In this document: positions 49,601 through 57,673 of the stretch, in pieces | Numbering within the stretch: the stretch's first letter is position 1 | How the letters are laid out: each line of letters opens with the position of its first letter | Source of the DNA: Acidimicrobiales bacterium | GTDB lineage: Bacteria > Actinomycetota > Acidimicrobiia > Acidimicrobiales > DATDAH01 | Assembly: GCA_016794585.1 (NCBI GenBank) | Contig: JAEUJM010000031.1 | Location: 1 to 64,000, forward strand | Direction: 5' to 3' | DNA: 64,000 bases | Translations under genes and position numbers: made by a program | The notes under the pieces: generated by a model | Told to the model about the DNA's origin: nothing | The model's database searches: none | What the model saw: the letters and a program-made list of their open reading frames with translations, nothing else

Positions 49601-49949
49601 CGGCTGCTTCATCACCAACACCGTGGCCTACTTCCACGGCCCCTACGACACTGCCTTCGGGATCCTCTCCACCACCGCCGGAAGACTCGACCGGGCCGTC
49701 GCCTTTCTCGAGCGGGGCGTGGCGCAGTGTGACGCCATCGGGTCGCCCTCGTTCGGGTCCGTGGCCCGCCTCGAGCTGGCCACGACCCTGCGCCTCCGTG
49801 GCCACGGCGACGACGACGACCGGGCCGAGGCGCTATGCGACGAGGTCCACCGCACCACCGAGGCGCTGGGCATGACCGGCTGGACGCAGCGCGTCGAGCG
49901 CCTCGCCGCTGGGGACCTCGCGCCCTGGCGGCTCGCTGGCGACACCTGA
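46647..49949 (+). CDS. Class III cyclase domain fused to AAA ATPase/TPR
   Basis: The 1,100-residue protein has a class III nucleotidyl cyclase domain (1-170), with metal-binding D11 in FTDIVGST and D55 in LGDGIMATF. The transition-state Asn position is V114 (APVVESARL), though R118 is kept. A STAND-type ATPase follows, with Walker A GGEPGVGKTRL at 220-230 and Walker B LLVLDDIHWAD near 333. Long helical repeats run to the end. No LuxR HTH is present. The domain may have weak or altered cyclase activity. Confidence 0.88.
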   Translation: MAGTVVICFTDIVGSTALLSRVGDDAFDSLRRDHFALLAHSVDAHGGEVVKNLGDGIMATFGSASAAVAGAVAMQQDVDAAARRAGPDSIAIRIGISAGDASQEDGDWFGAPVVESARLCSVAEAGQILVSEVVRLLAGSRGGHELVPLGERELKGLPAPLAVSEVTWRPSAPAAAGDLPGPLAPTEGELPFSGRSDVYEQVRATWKRSAAGETRIVLIGGEPGVGKTRLVSEAAREVHADGAVVLLGRADEHIDAPFGPWREALRRLVPTLPDEVVAAHVGTYGGELVRLVPELRTRVDGLTAPTDTDAETERLLLFEAVVGLLSRVSAAAPVLLVLDDIHWADRSSLLLLLHVLRSDRAAALLVVATYRDTEVDRAHPLSEVLADLRRVPAATRVALGGLDDQGLRELLAGAGGHELDDRARDFATALWRETEGNPFFVGEVLRHLIESGGLVQDEGRWRATASLAETGLPEGVREVIGRRLSALPERTEAMLGVGALLGREFDVALLGAAADETVADVFDALAPAEDARLIAEVDGAPGRYAFSHALVQATLAEELGTNRRIRLHRAAGLALEATADPSVGALAYHFGECAVMGETERAVRYARSAAEEALALAAPADAATFVSRALQAVELAGGGDRERAPLLLLLATAQDAIADPAAMDTCAAAFDAAVTGGDHELAVEAAVAYAGPSAFLFDERGERQLRRALDLLDPGDSELRAHVLARLGKVLALDPGDEAVRLARESFAMAGRVGSAHAQRHAARSIALTMRHRDRHAQLEFAELALTRREGPFALEDFEQYSLAVEALLSLGDPGGVPPVVERLRRDFERSSIAALVGARALSRSILAQIEITLAFIAGRFDLADEVVAGLHDEPLGPEYLLGPITENFGRCQVAWLRGDWPASSHWWQATKDVIPGAFDVYFGYLGSGRPLPEVRGYWDEWRTVDHTRPAITRASNVSMVAEALRRLGEGEASAAYADEFASHSGCFITNTVAYFHGPYDTAFGILSTTAGRLDRAVAFLERGVAQCDAIGSPSFGSVARLELATTLRLRGHGDDDDRAEALCDEVHRTTEALGMTGWTQRVERLAAGDLAPWRLAGDT

Positions 49950-50078
49950 ACCGCTCCGGACCCGAACCGGCGGAACCGGCACGGAGCCCCTGCCCGGTGG
50001 GTCCAAGCCGGCGCCAGAACAGCCGTAGGGTTGCCCGTCGGGGCCGAGCGCCCGAGGGACCGGGAGGAGGAGCCGAAG

Positions 50079-51080
50079 ATGCGGGTGCTGGTCACGGGAG
50101 CGACGGGGTTCGTGGGGTCGCACGCCGCCGTTGCGCTGCGCGAGGCCGGGCACGACGTGCGGGTCCTGGCCCGACGGCCCGAGCGGGTGGCGCCGGCGCT
50201 GGCCATACACGGCGACGGGACCGCGGTCGAGGTGGAGGTGGCCGTCGGCGACATGACCGACGCGGCAGCGGTCGCCGCCGCGGTCGACGGTTGCGACGCG
50301 GTGGTGCACGCCGCCGGCGAGATCGGCGTGGCCGACGGAACCGGGCCGGCCTCGGATGCCAACGTCGAAGGGGTGCGCACCGTGGTGGGTGGCGCCCTCG
50401 CCGCCGGCTGCGACCCGGTGATCTACACGTCGACCATCACCGTGCACCTGCCCACCGGCGACGACGTCGTCACCCTCGACACCTCGCTGGCCGAGCCCCA
50501 CTCCGCGTACGGCGCCTCCAAGCTCCAGGCCGAGCTGCTGGTACGGGAGTGGCAGGCGGAGGGCGCGCCGGTCACGTCGCTCGTCCTCGGTGGCGTCTAC
50601 GGGCCCCGGTCGCCGCACCTCGACGGCAGCTTCGCCGCCATCCTCGGCGCGATGGGCGCGTTCATGCTCGTCCCGCCAGGAGGGCTCGGCGTGGTCGACG
50701 TGCGCGACCTCGCCGCCCTGATCGTCGCCGCGGTCGAGCCGGGCCGCGGCCCGCGCCGCTACCTCGCCGGCGGCACCTACGTCACCTGGGCCGACTGGGT
50801 CAGCGCCCTCAGCGAGGGCGCCGGCGTCGACGTGGCCGGCAACCCGGTGACCGCCGAGGAGCTGCTCGAGCTGGGACGCCAGTGCGACGAGCTGCGGGCC
50901 CAGGGCCAGGACTCGCTGCCCCTGTCGGCCGAGGCCGCGGTGATCATGTCCGCCGGCCGGCCCACCGACGACCAGCCCACGCTCGACGACCTGGGCGTGC
51001 GGTGGCGCCCCCTGGTCGACACCTTCCGCGACACCGTCGACTACCTGCGTTCGATCGGCGAGCTCCCGCCGGCGCCCTGA
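50079..51080 (+). CDS. NAD-dependent epimerase/dehydratase-family protein
   Basis: The 333-residue extended SDR has the TGATGFVGSH motif, VVHAAGEIG, and YGASKLQAE with Tyr-Lys. The purine-rich GGAGGAGGAG precedes ATG 50079. Substrates include nucleotide sugars, sterol 3-beta-hydroxyl groups or flavonoids; the sequence does not decide. Gap to the cyclase is 129 nt. Confidence 0.87.
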   Translation: MRVLVTGATGFVGSHAAVALREAGHDVRVLARRPERVAPALAIHGDGTAVEVEVAVGDMTDAAAVAAAVDGCDAVVHAAGEIGVADGTGPASDANVEGVRTVVGGALAAGCDPVIYTSTITVHLPTGDDVVTLDTSLAEPHSAYGASKLQAELLVREWQAEGAPVTSLVLGGVYGPRSPHLDGSFAAILGAMGAFMLVPPGGLGVVDVRDLAALIVAAVEPGRGPRRYLAGGTYVTWADWVSALSEGAGVDVAGNPVTAEELLELGRQCDELRAQGQDSLPLSAEAAVIMSAGRPTDDQPTLDDLGVRWRPLVDTFRDTVDYLRSIGELPPAP

Positions 51081-51123
51081 CCACCGGGCCCGGTTCGCGG
51101 ACCAGCGTCGCCGGGACCTCCCG

Positions 51124-51720
51124 TCAGGCGGGAGGCTCGAGGGCGGCGTCGAACACCGCCAGGACGTCGTCGACGTGCGGGGCGGCGCCGTCGACGCCGA
51201 ACTGGAGCGATGACATCAGGAGGGAGATGAAGATCAACACGAGGCCGCTGCCGATCGAGTCGGGATCGAGGTCGGCACGGACCACGCCGGCGGCCTGGCC
51301 GTCGCGCAGCCGCTGCGCCGCGGTGGCTCGCAGGTTGGCCAGCGCCGGCAGTTCGAGCATCCGACTGGTGGCCTCGGGCTCGAGCCCGGAGAGCACCCGG
51401 CGGGCCAAGGGATGGTCGTCGACCGCGACCACCAGGGTCGGCATGAGTGCCCCGCGCCAGTGGCGCTCGTCATCCAGGTCGGCGAGGAGCCTGTGGGCGA
51501 CGGCGATGAGGCCAGCGGCGTCCTCATCGAGTGCGGCCCGGAACAACGCCGGCTTGTTGGGGAAGTACGCGAACGGGACGGTCGGGCCCACACCGGCGGC
51601 GCGGGCGACGGTGGCGACCGAGGTCGACCGGTAGCCGTCGGCGCCGAATCGCTCGATCGCCGCGTCGAGGATGGCCCGCCGCGTGCGCTCGCCCTTGGTG
51701 GCCGCTCCGTCATTCGGCAC
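51124..51720 (-). CDS. TetR-family regulator (EthR-like position)
   Basis: The 198-residue protein has the TetR HTH (RTRRAILDAAIERFGADGY, then STSVATVARAAGVGPTVPFAYF). It is divergent from the operon encoding a di-iron protein and an EthA-like BVMO fusion. The geometry recalls mycobacterial EthR/EthA. Convergent with the epimerase gene. Confidence 0.87.
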   Translation of the reverse strand: MPNDGAATKGERTRRAILDAAIERFGADGYRSTSVATVARAAGVGPTVPFAYFPNKPALFRAALDEDAAGLIAVAHRLLADLDDERHWRGALMPTLVVAVDDHPLARRVLSGLEPEATSRMLELPALANLRATAAQRLRDGQAAGVVRADLDPDSIGSGLVLIFISLLMSSLQFGVDGAAPHVDDVLAVFDAALEPPA

Positions 51721-51758
51721 GGCACCACCGTAGCAGGCCGATCCTCCGAAATGAGCAC

Positions 51759-51775
51759 TTGACTGAAATACTCAA
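51759..51775. promoter_or_regulatory. TTGA-N9-TCAA, candidate TetR site
   Basis: TTGACTGAAATACTCAA lies in an AT-rich patch 19 bp before the ATG of the di-iron protein gene and 38 bp from the TetR start. Its ends are symmetrical (TTGA...TCAA) with an outer imperfect TGAG...CTCA. TTGACT could also serve as a -35 box. Weak evidence. Confidence 0.3.
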
Positions 51776-51793
51776 ATCCGTCACCCTTGTCCC

Positions 51794-52648
51794 ATGAGCG
51801 ATTCGGTCCCGACCCGCCGCATCTCCTTCGACGACGCCATGCCCGCCGTGCCCAAGTACTTCGCCAACGGCGGCGACCCCGTCTCGAGCCACTTCCTCGC
51901 CCTGCTCTCGGCCACCTTCCCGGCCGGCGAGGACGGCTTCGTCCGCTCGGTCCGCACCTACCGCGACCAGATCACCGATCCCACGCTGCGCCGCGACGTG
52001 GCCGGGTTCATCGGCCAGGAGGCCACCCACGGCCGTGAGCACCGGGTGCTGAACGAGCGCCTCGCCGAGCTGGGGTACCCCACCGAGCGGTTCGGGCACA
52101 TGATGGAGCGCATGGTCCGCCTCCGCGAGCGCGTCGCCTCACCGATGATGGCGCTGGCCAACACCGCAGCCATGGAGCACGTCACCGCCACCCTCGCCGA
52201 ACTGGCCCTCACCGACGAGGCGGAGCGCTCCTTCGGCGGCGACACGATCGTGGGGGACCTCCTCCTCTGGCACGCGTTGGAGGAGTCCGAGCACAAGGCG
52301 GTCGCCTTCGACGTGTTCCGTGCCGTCGGCGGCACCGAGCGCCAGCGTCGACGCGCCATGAACCTGGTCTGCCTGAACCTGATGCTCGGCGCCACGGTGC
52401 TGCTGGCGTCGTCGGTGCTGCACGACCCCGAGGCCCGGCGGCCCCGCACCCTGTGGGCCAGCCTGCGCCGGTTCCGGTCCGCGCCGATCCTCCGCCGGGA
52501 CACGTGGCGCAGCATCCGGGCCTACAACCGCCCCGGCTTCCACCCGAACGACCGCGACACGCGGGCGCTCGTGGCGCACTGGCGGGTCGAGCTGTTCGGG
52601 CCCGAGGGCACCCTGACGGACCGCCTCGCCGGCAGCCGGGCGGCCTGA
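51794..52648 (+). CDS. Predicted metal-dependent hydrolase, PF10118 type
   Basis: The 284-residue protein is helical with ferritin-like iron ligands: E-x-x-H in FIGQEATHGREH, H in MEHVTATLAEL, and E-x-x-x-E-H-like WHALEESEHK. This is the PF10118 family of unknown enzymatic role, common beside monooxygenases in mycobacteria. It is 3 nt from the BVMO-SDR fusion gene, so the two are an operon. Confidence 0.82.
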   Translation: MSDSVPTRRISFDDAMPAVPKYFANGGDPVSSHFLALLSATFPAGEDGFVRSVRTYRDQITDPTLRRDVAGFIGQEATHGREHRVLNERLAELGYPTERFGHMMERMVRLRERVASPMMALANTAAMEHVTATLAELALTDEAERSFGGDTIVGDLLLWHALEESEHKAVAFDVFRAVGGTERQRRRAMNLVCLNLMLGATVLLASSVLHDPEARRPRTLWASLRRFRSAPILRRDTWRSIRAYNRPGFHPNDRDTRALVAHWRVELFGPEGTLTDRLAGSRAA

Positions 52649-52651
52649 TCC

Positions 52652-55090
52652 ATGGCCACCGCATCGGCGGCCGCGCCGAACGACGACGTCGAACACCTGG
52701 ACGTCCTGGTGGTCGGTGCCGGCATCTCGGGCATCTGTGCCGCCCACCATCTGAACACCACCTGCCCATGGGCCAGCTGGGCGGTCCTCGAGGGCCGCGA
52801 CACCCTCGGCGGCACGTGGGACCTGTTCCGCTACCCCGGCATCCGGTCGGACTCGGACATGCACACGCTCGGCTTCCCCTTCCGGCCGTGGACGGGCGAG
52901 CGGTCGATCGCCGATGGCGCCTCGATCCTCCAGTACCTGCACGACACCGCCGCCGCCGAGGGCATCGACGAGCGCATCCGCTACCGCCACCGGGTGGTGC
53001 GTGCCGAGTGGTCCTCGCCCGACGCCCGGTGGACGGTCACGGTCGAGACCGAGCGCGACGGGGTCGCCGAAGAGATCCGGCTGACCTGTTCGTACCTGAT
53101 CAGCTGCACCGGCTACTACCGCTACGACAAGGGCCACGAGCCCGAGATCGACGGCGGCGAGGACTTCGCCGGCACCATCGTGCACCCGCAGTTCTGGCCC
53201 GAGGACCTCGCCGTCACCGGGAAGCGGGTCGTGGTGATCGGCAGTGGCGCCACCGCGGTCACGCTCGTGCCGGCGCTGGCCGAGCAGGCCGCCCACGTCA
53301 CGATGCTCCAGCGCTCGCCGAGCTGGGTGGCCGCGGTGCCGACCACCAGGCCCGGCGACGCCGCCCTGCGCCGGGTCCTCCCGGCTCGAGCCGCGGCCTG
53401 GGTGCTGCGTTGGGGCAACGCGCTGCGCGCCACCGCCCTGTTCCAGGCCAGCAAGCGGCGCCCGGCCATGGTGCGGCGGGGGCTGCACCAGCGGCTCGAG
53501 AAGGAGCTGCCCGCCGACATCGACATCGCCACCCACTTCACCCCGGACTACGACCCGTGGGACCAGCGCCTCTGCCTGGTGGCCGACGGCGACCTCTTTG
53601 CGGCGCTGCGGTCGGGTCGCGCCAGCGTGGTGACGGGCCACATCGAGCGCTTCACCGCCGACGGGCTCGCCCTGAAGCCCGGTGCCCGTGGTCCCTCCGG
53701 CGACGAGGTCCGCGACCTTCCCGCCGACGTGGTCGTCACCGCCACCGGGCTGGAGCTGCTGTTCCTGGGCGGCATCGAGCTGTCGGTGGACGGCGAGGTG
53801 GTCGACGTCACCGAGCGGCTGACGTACCGCAACATGGCGCTCGAAGGCGTGCCCAACCTGGCGCTGGTGGTCGGCTACGCGAACGCCTCCTGGACGCTGC
53901 GGGCCGACCTCACGTGCTCGTGGGTGGCCCGACTGCTCGACCACATGCACGCCGAGGGCCTGACCACCTGCGTCCCGGTCAACCACGGGGCGGCCACGAC
54001 GCCCGAGCCCCTGCTGGGGCTCCGTTCGGGCTACATGCTGCGGGCGGTCGACCGCTTCCCGAAGCAGGGCAGCGAACTGCCGTGGCGCAGCCCGCAGAAC
54101 TACCTGCTCGACCGGCGGGACCTCGGCCGAGATCCGCTGCACCTCGACGCCCTCGAGCTCACCACGGCTCCCGGTGCCGGGTGGGCCGCAACGGGTGCTC
54201 CGGCCGACGGGCGCCCGTCACCCGCGCCGTCCGCCACGAGCGACGACCACCGGCGCGGGCCCTTCGACGGGAAGACCGCGGCCGTCACCGGGGCCGGCTC
54301 GGGCATCGGCCAGGCCTTGGCCGAGGCACTGGCCCGCCAGGGCGCGAACCTGGCCCTCGTCGACGTGGACGAGGACGGTCTGGCCGCCACCGCGGCGCGC
54401 TGCGAGGGCCACGGCGGAAAGGTCCGCACCCGGGTCGTGGACGTGGCCGACGCCGGCCAGGTGCAGGCCTGGGCCGACGCGGTCATCGACGAGTTCGGCG
54501 CCGTCGACCTGGTGGTGAACAACGCCGGCGTGGCCCTGGGGGCCACCGTCGATGCCATGTCGCTCGAGGACGCCCACTGGCTGATGGACATCAACTTCTG
54601 GGGGGTCGTCCACGGCACCAAGGCCTTCCTGCCCCACCTGCTCGCCGCGGGCGAGGGCCACATCGTGAACGTGTCGAGCGTGTTCGGCCTGGTGAGCATC
54701 CCCACGCAGTCCGCCTACAACGCGTCGAAGTTCGCCGTGCGGGGCTTCACCGACGCGCTCCGGCTCGAGCTCGACCTGGCCGACACCGCGGTGACGTGCT
54801 CGACGGTCCACCCCGGCGGCGTCCGCACGGGCATCGTGCGCAACGCCCGCTTCGACGAGGACAGCGCCGCCCTCACCGGCGGCGCCGACGAACGAGCCGC
54901 CCGCTTCCACCGGGCCGCCCGCACCTCACCCGAGCAGGCCGCCGAGGTCATCCTCGACGGCGTGGTGCGCAAGCGCCGCCGAATCCTGATCGGCCCCGAC
55001 GCCGGCGTCTTCGCGCTGCTGGCCCGGCTCCCCACCGGCCTCACCGAACGGCTGATCGTGGCCGGCGCCCGCCGTCAGGCCCGTCGCTGA
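52652..55090 (+). CDS. EthA/MymA-like Baeyer-Villiger monooxygenase fused to SDR
   Basis: The 812-residue protein has an N-terminal FAD/NADPH monooxygenase (about 1-510) with VVGAGISG at 21-28, the BVMO fingerprint FAGTIVHPQFWP at 172-183, and VIGSGATA near 195. GGTWDLFRYPG and SDSDM are typical of EthA/MymA. After a linker, an SDR occupies about 537-812: TGAGSGIG, NNAGVALG, VSSVFG and Tyr-Lys in AYNASKF. In the mycobacterial mymA locus these are separate genes (mymA and sadH). A fused enzyme could oxidise an alcohol to ketone and insert oxygen in sequence. Confidence 0.9.
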   Translation: MATASAAAPNDDVEHLDVLVVGAGISGICAAHHLNTTCPWASWAVLEGRDTLGGTWDLFRYPGIRSDSDMHTLGFPFRPWTGERSIADGASILQYLHDTAAAEGIDERIRYRHRVVRAEWSSPDARWTVTVETERDGVAEEIRLTCSYLISCTGYYRYDKGHEPEIDGGEDFAGTIVHPQFWPEDLAVTGKRVVVIGSGATAVTLVPALAEQAAHVTMLQRSPSWVAAVPTTRPGDAALRRVLPARAAAWVLRWGNALRATALFQASKRRPAMVRRGLHQRLEKELPADIDIATHFTPDYDPWDQRLCLVADGDLFAALRSGRASVVTGHIERFTADGLALKPGARGPSGDEVRDLPADVVVTATGLELLFLGGIELSVDGEVVDVTERLTYRNMALEGVPNLALVVGYANASWTLRADLTCSWVARLLDHMHAEGLTTCVPVNHGAATTPEPLLGLRSGYMLRAVDRFPKQGSELPWRSPQNYLLDRRDLGRDPLHLDALELTTAPGAGWAATGAPADGRPSPAPSATSDDHRRGPFDGKTAAVTGAGSGIGQALAEALARQGANLALVDVDEDGLAATAARCEGHGGKVRTRVVDVADAGQVQAWADAVIDEFGAVDLVVNNAGVALGATVDAMSLEDAHWLMDINFWGVVHGTKAFLPHLLAAGEGHIVNVSSVFGLVSIPTQSAYNASKFAVRGFTDALRLELDLADTAVTCSTVHPGGVRTGIVRNARFDEDSAALTGGADERAARFHRAARTSPEQAAEVILDGVVRKRRRILIGPDAGVFALLARLPTGLTERLIVAGARRQARR

Positions 55091-55204
55091 CGCCCTCGCG
55101 ACGAGGGGACCCGGCGAGATGCCAGCGGGATGGAGAGCCCGCTGCGACACCGCCGTCGGCCGGGTCGCCCGTCACCGGTGCACCGTCGGCGGCCGGCGGC
55201 GCCG

Positions 55205-55669
55205 TCAGCCGGCGGGGCGGAAGAGGCCGGCGAGGGCGTCGCGCATGCCGGCGTCGACCACCTCGAGGCGCACGCCCAGCCCGCCCCGCTGGTAGGTGAA
55301 GGTCACGGGAGCCTCGGCGCCGGCCCGGCCGGCGAGCTCGAGTGGGCAGCCCGATGCGGCCAGCCGCTCGGAGTCGCCCGGCAGGTCGTCGCTCCAGAAG
55401 CCCAGGTGGTGCAGGTTGGAGTGCTCGTTGCAGACCCACACCGAGCCGGGCAGCTCCTCGATCAGCTCGAGGTGGGGCGCCTCGACCGAGTAGCACATGG
55501 CCGTCGGCAGGGCGATGTCCTCACCGTCGGCGGTGCGGTACTCCACCTCGTCGAGGCGCAGGGTCGGCCCCCACGTGACGCCGAGCTGCTCGGAGAGCTC
55601 GGCCTGCGCCGCGGCGAGATCCTTCACGACGATGCCGACGTGGTAGTGCGGGACGAGCGGGGCGGGCAT
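55205..55669 (-). CDS. VOC-family (glyoxalase-fold) protein
   Basis: The 154-residue protein has paired beta-alpha-beta units, HYHVGIVVKDLAAAQAEL and NLHHLGFWSDDLPGDS, with metal-type His at each and Glu residues in LELIEELPG and VRLEVVD. Family includes glyoxalases, dioxygenases and resistance proteins. Its substrate is unknown. Convergent with the fusion gene. Confidence 0.82.
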   Translation of the reverse strand: MPAPLVPHYHVGIVVKDLAAAQAELSEQLGVTWGPTLRLDEVEYRTADGEDIALPTAMCYSVEAPHLELIEELPGSVWVCNEHSNLHHLGFWSDDLPGDSERLAASGCPLELAGRAGAEAPVTFTYQRGGLGVRLEVVDAGMRDALAGLFRPAG

Positions 55670-55702
55670 GGTCGTGCCTCTCGATCGACGGGGGCCGGGG
55701 CC

Positions 55703-56224
55703 TCAGGCCCCGTCGCGGGTCATGCCGTCGATGGCGACCGTGATGGCGAGGATCAGGGCGGGGTCGGCGCCCGGCTCCACCTCGACGCCGTAGCAGTCAC
55801 GCACCCGGAACCAGCTCTTGGACACCTTGGCCACGGTGTCGCGACCCTTCTCGATCTCGTACTCGTGATCGACGAAGTTGCCCTGCACGTGCAGGTCGTC
55901 GCCCCCGTCGACCTCGACGTGGAAGCGCTGGCGCGGCCCCACCAGGGCCTTCTTGACCGTGGCCTCACGCCCGCCGAGGTGGATCTTCATGGCGTCCCGC
56001 ACGCTGAGCTTGTGCTCTTTGATCTCGGCCACCTCGTTGCCCGAGAGGTCCTCGAGAATCCAGGTGTCGCGGATGCGCATGGCCTTGCCGTTGACCTTGA
56101 AGACCTTGTTGCCGGCCTCGTCCTCGACCCACGAGTCGTCGCCGATGGACAGCAGCTTCTCCTGCATCTTGAAGCGGGTGGCGCCGCCGCCCCGTCGGTC
56201 CTCGATGCGATCGCGCAGTCCCAT
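55703..56224 (-). CDS. LURP-one-related (Tubby-like fold) protein
   Basis: The 173-residue protein has repeated beta-hairpins typical of LURP-one: FKMQEKLLSIGDDSWVEDEAGN, VFKVNGKAMRIRDTWILED, and WFRVRDCYGVEVEPGADPALILAITVAID. ATG 56224 with GAGGAG eight bases upstream is preferred over GTG 56233. These proteins resemble Tubby and phospholipid scramblases; bacterial roles are unknown. It is 33 nt from the VOC gene on the same strand. Confidence 0.82.
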   Translation of the reverse strand: MGLRDRIEDRRGGGATRFKMQEKLLSIGDDSWVEDEAGNKVFKVNGKAMRIRDTWILEDLSGNEVAEIKEHKLSVRDAMKIHLGGREATVKKALVGPRQRFHVEVDGGDDLHVQGNFVDHEYEIEKGRDTVAKVSKSWFRVRDCYGVEVEPGADPALILAITVAIDGMTRDGA

Positions 56225-56298
56225 GCCGCCCACTCCTCGTGTCGTCGGTGCTCAGCGCTGAGCTTGGCACACGAGCCCGGCCGCCGGCCCCGTCCAGA

Positions 56299-57552
56299 TC
56301 AGGCGGGGACGGGCTCGGGGTGGAGGCGCTTTCCGGGGGTGAACTCCACGGGGATGTGCTTGATGCCCCCGATGAAGTTGGAGCGCAGGCGCTCGACGTC
56401 GCCGGCGATGCGCATGTCGGGCGTTCGGGCCGCGATCTGCTCGAACAGGAGGCGCAGCTCGAGGCGGGCCAGGTTGGCGCCGAGGCAGAAGTGGGCCCCG
56501 CCGCCGCCGAACGCGATGTGGTCGTTGGGGGTGCGGGTGATGTCGAAGGTGTACGGGTCCTCGAACACCTCCTCGTCGCGGTTGCCCGACACGAACCACA
56601 TGGCCACCTTGTCCCCGGCCTTGATGGTCTTGTCCCGCAGCTCGTAGTCCTGGGTGGCCTGGCGGCGGAAGTAGAGGACGGGCGAGGCCCACCGCAGGAT
56701 CTCCTCGATGGCCGAGGGCAGCAGCTCGGGCTGCTCGCAGAGCAGGGCGAACTGGTCGGGGTTGGTCATCAGGGCGTGCATGCCGTGGGCGGTGGCGTTG
56801 CGGGTGGTCTCGTTGCCGGCCACCGCCAGCAGCAGGATGAACAGCTCGAACTCCTCGGAGGTGAGCTTGTCCCCGTCGATCTCCGCGTTGATGAGGCGGG
56901 TGACGATGTCCTCCCGGGGGTCGCTGCGCCGGGCCTCGCCGAGGGCGGCGGCGTACAGGTACAGCTCGGCCGCGGCCCCCTGGGCGATGGCCCGGTTGTT
57001 CTCGTTCTTGTTGTACTCGGGGTCGTCGGCGCCGACCATCGCGTTCGACCACTCGAACAGCAGGTGCCGCTCTTCCTGGGGCACCCCCATGATCTCGGCG
57101 ATGGCCTGGAGCGGCAGCTCGGCGGCGAGGTCGGTGACGAATTCGCACTCGCCCCGCTCGATCACGGAGTCGACGATGAGCTCCGCCCGGTAGGCGAGGT
57201 GGGACTCGATCAACCCGATCATCCGGGGCGTGAACCCCTTGTTGACGAGCAACCGGTACCGCGTGTGGCGCGGCGGGTCGGTCATCACCATGATCTTGCC
57301 GCGCATGTCGATGGAGCTCTCGTCGGCGTCGAACTCGTGCAGCGTGATGCCACCCTTCTCCGCACTGAACGTCTCGTGGTCGCGGTTCACCTGGACCAGA
57401 TCGGCGTGCTTGGTGATCGACCAGAAGCCGGGTCCGTCCGGTTCGGGCGTCCAGTGGACCGGGTCCTCGGCGCGCAGCACCTGGAACATCTCGTGGTGCT
57501 GGGCGCTGACGAAGCGATCGAGATCGCAGAGGTCGACGTCTTCGAGCTTCAT
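56299..57552 (-). CDS. Cytochrome P450, CYP125/142-like
   Basis: The 417-residue protein has I-helix VAGNETTRNAT, E-x-x-R in IEEILRWASPV, and heme loop FGGGGAHFCLGANLARLE. The sequence MTDPPRHTRYRLLVNKGFTPRM and overall pattern resemble CYP125/CYP142/CYP124, which hydroxylate steroid or branched lipid terminal carbons in mycobacteria. All signature residues are intact, unlike the P450 at 29.2 kb. ATG 57552 is the likely start. Confidence 0.88.
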   Translation of the reverse strand: MKLEDVDLCDLDRFVSAQHHEMFQVLRAEDPVHWTPEPDGPGFWSITKHADLVQVNRDHETFSAEKGGITLHEFDADESSIDMRGKIMVMTDPPRHTRYRLLVNKGFTPRMIGLIESHLAYRAELIVDSVIERGECEFVTDLAAELPLQAIAEIMGVPQEERHLLFEWSNAMVGADDPEYNKNENNRAIAQGAAAELYLYAAALGEARRSDPREDIVTRLINAEIDGDKLTSEEFELFILLLAVAGNETTRNATAHGMHALMTNPDQFALLCEQPELLPSAIEEILRWASPVLYFRRQATQDYELRDKTIKAGDKVAMWFVSGNRDEEVFEDPYTFDITRTPNDHIAFGGGGAHFCLGANLARLELRLLFEQIAARTPDMRIAGDVERLRSNFIGGIKHIPVEFTPGKRLHPEPVPA

Positions 57553-57673
57553 GGCGTGGTCATCCCCCGGGGTGGCGTCACAACGGTGACCCGTCGGCCG
57601 CCCTCGACCGGAATCCACCGTCGGCCAGAGGCTACCCGCGGCGCGGGCGGCCCCGATCCGGTTCACTTGACTC

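Noticed and set aside
45792-49805. A very long open frame on the minus strand opposite the cyclase gene
   Set aside because: It is a GC-rich shadow: composition is repetitive Gly/Arg/Glu/Val, no motifs, and the plus strand has clear cyclase and ATPase motifs.
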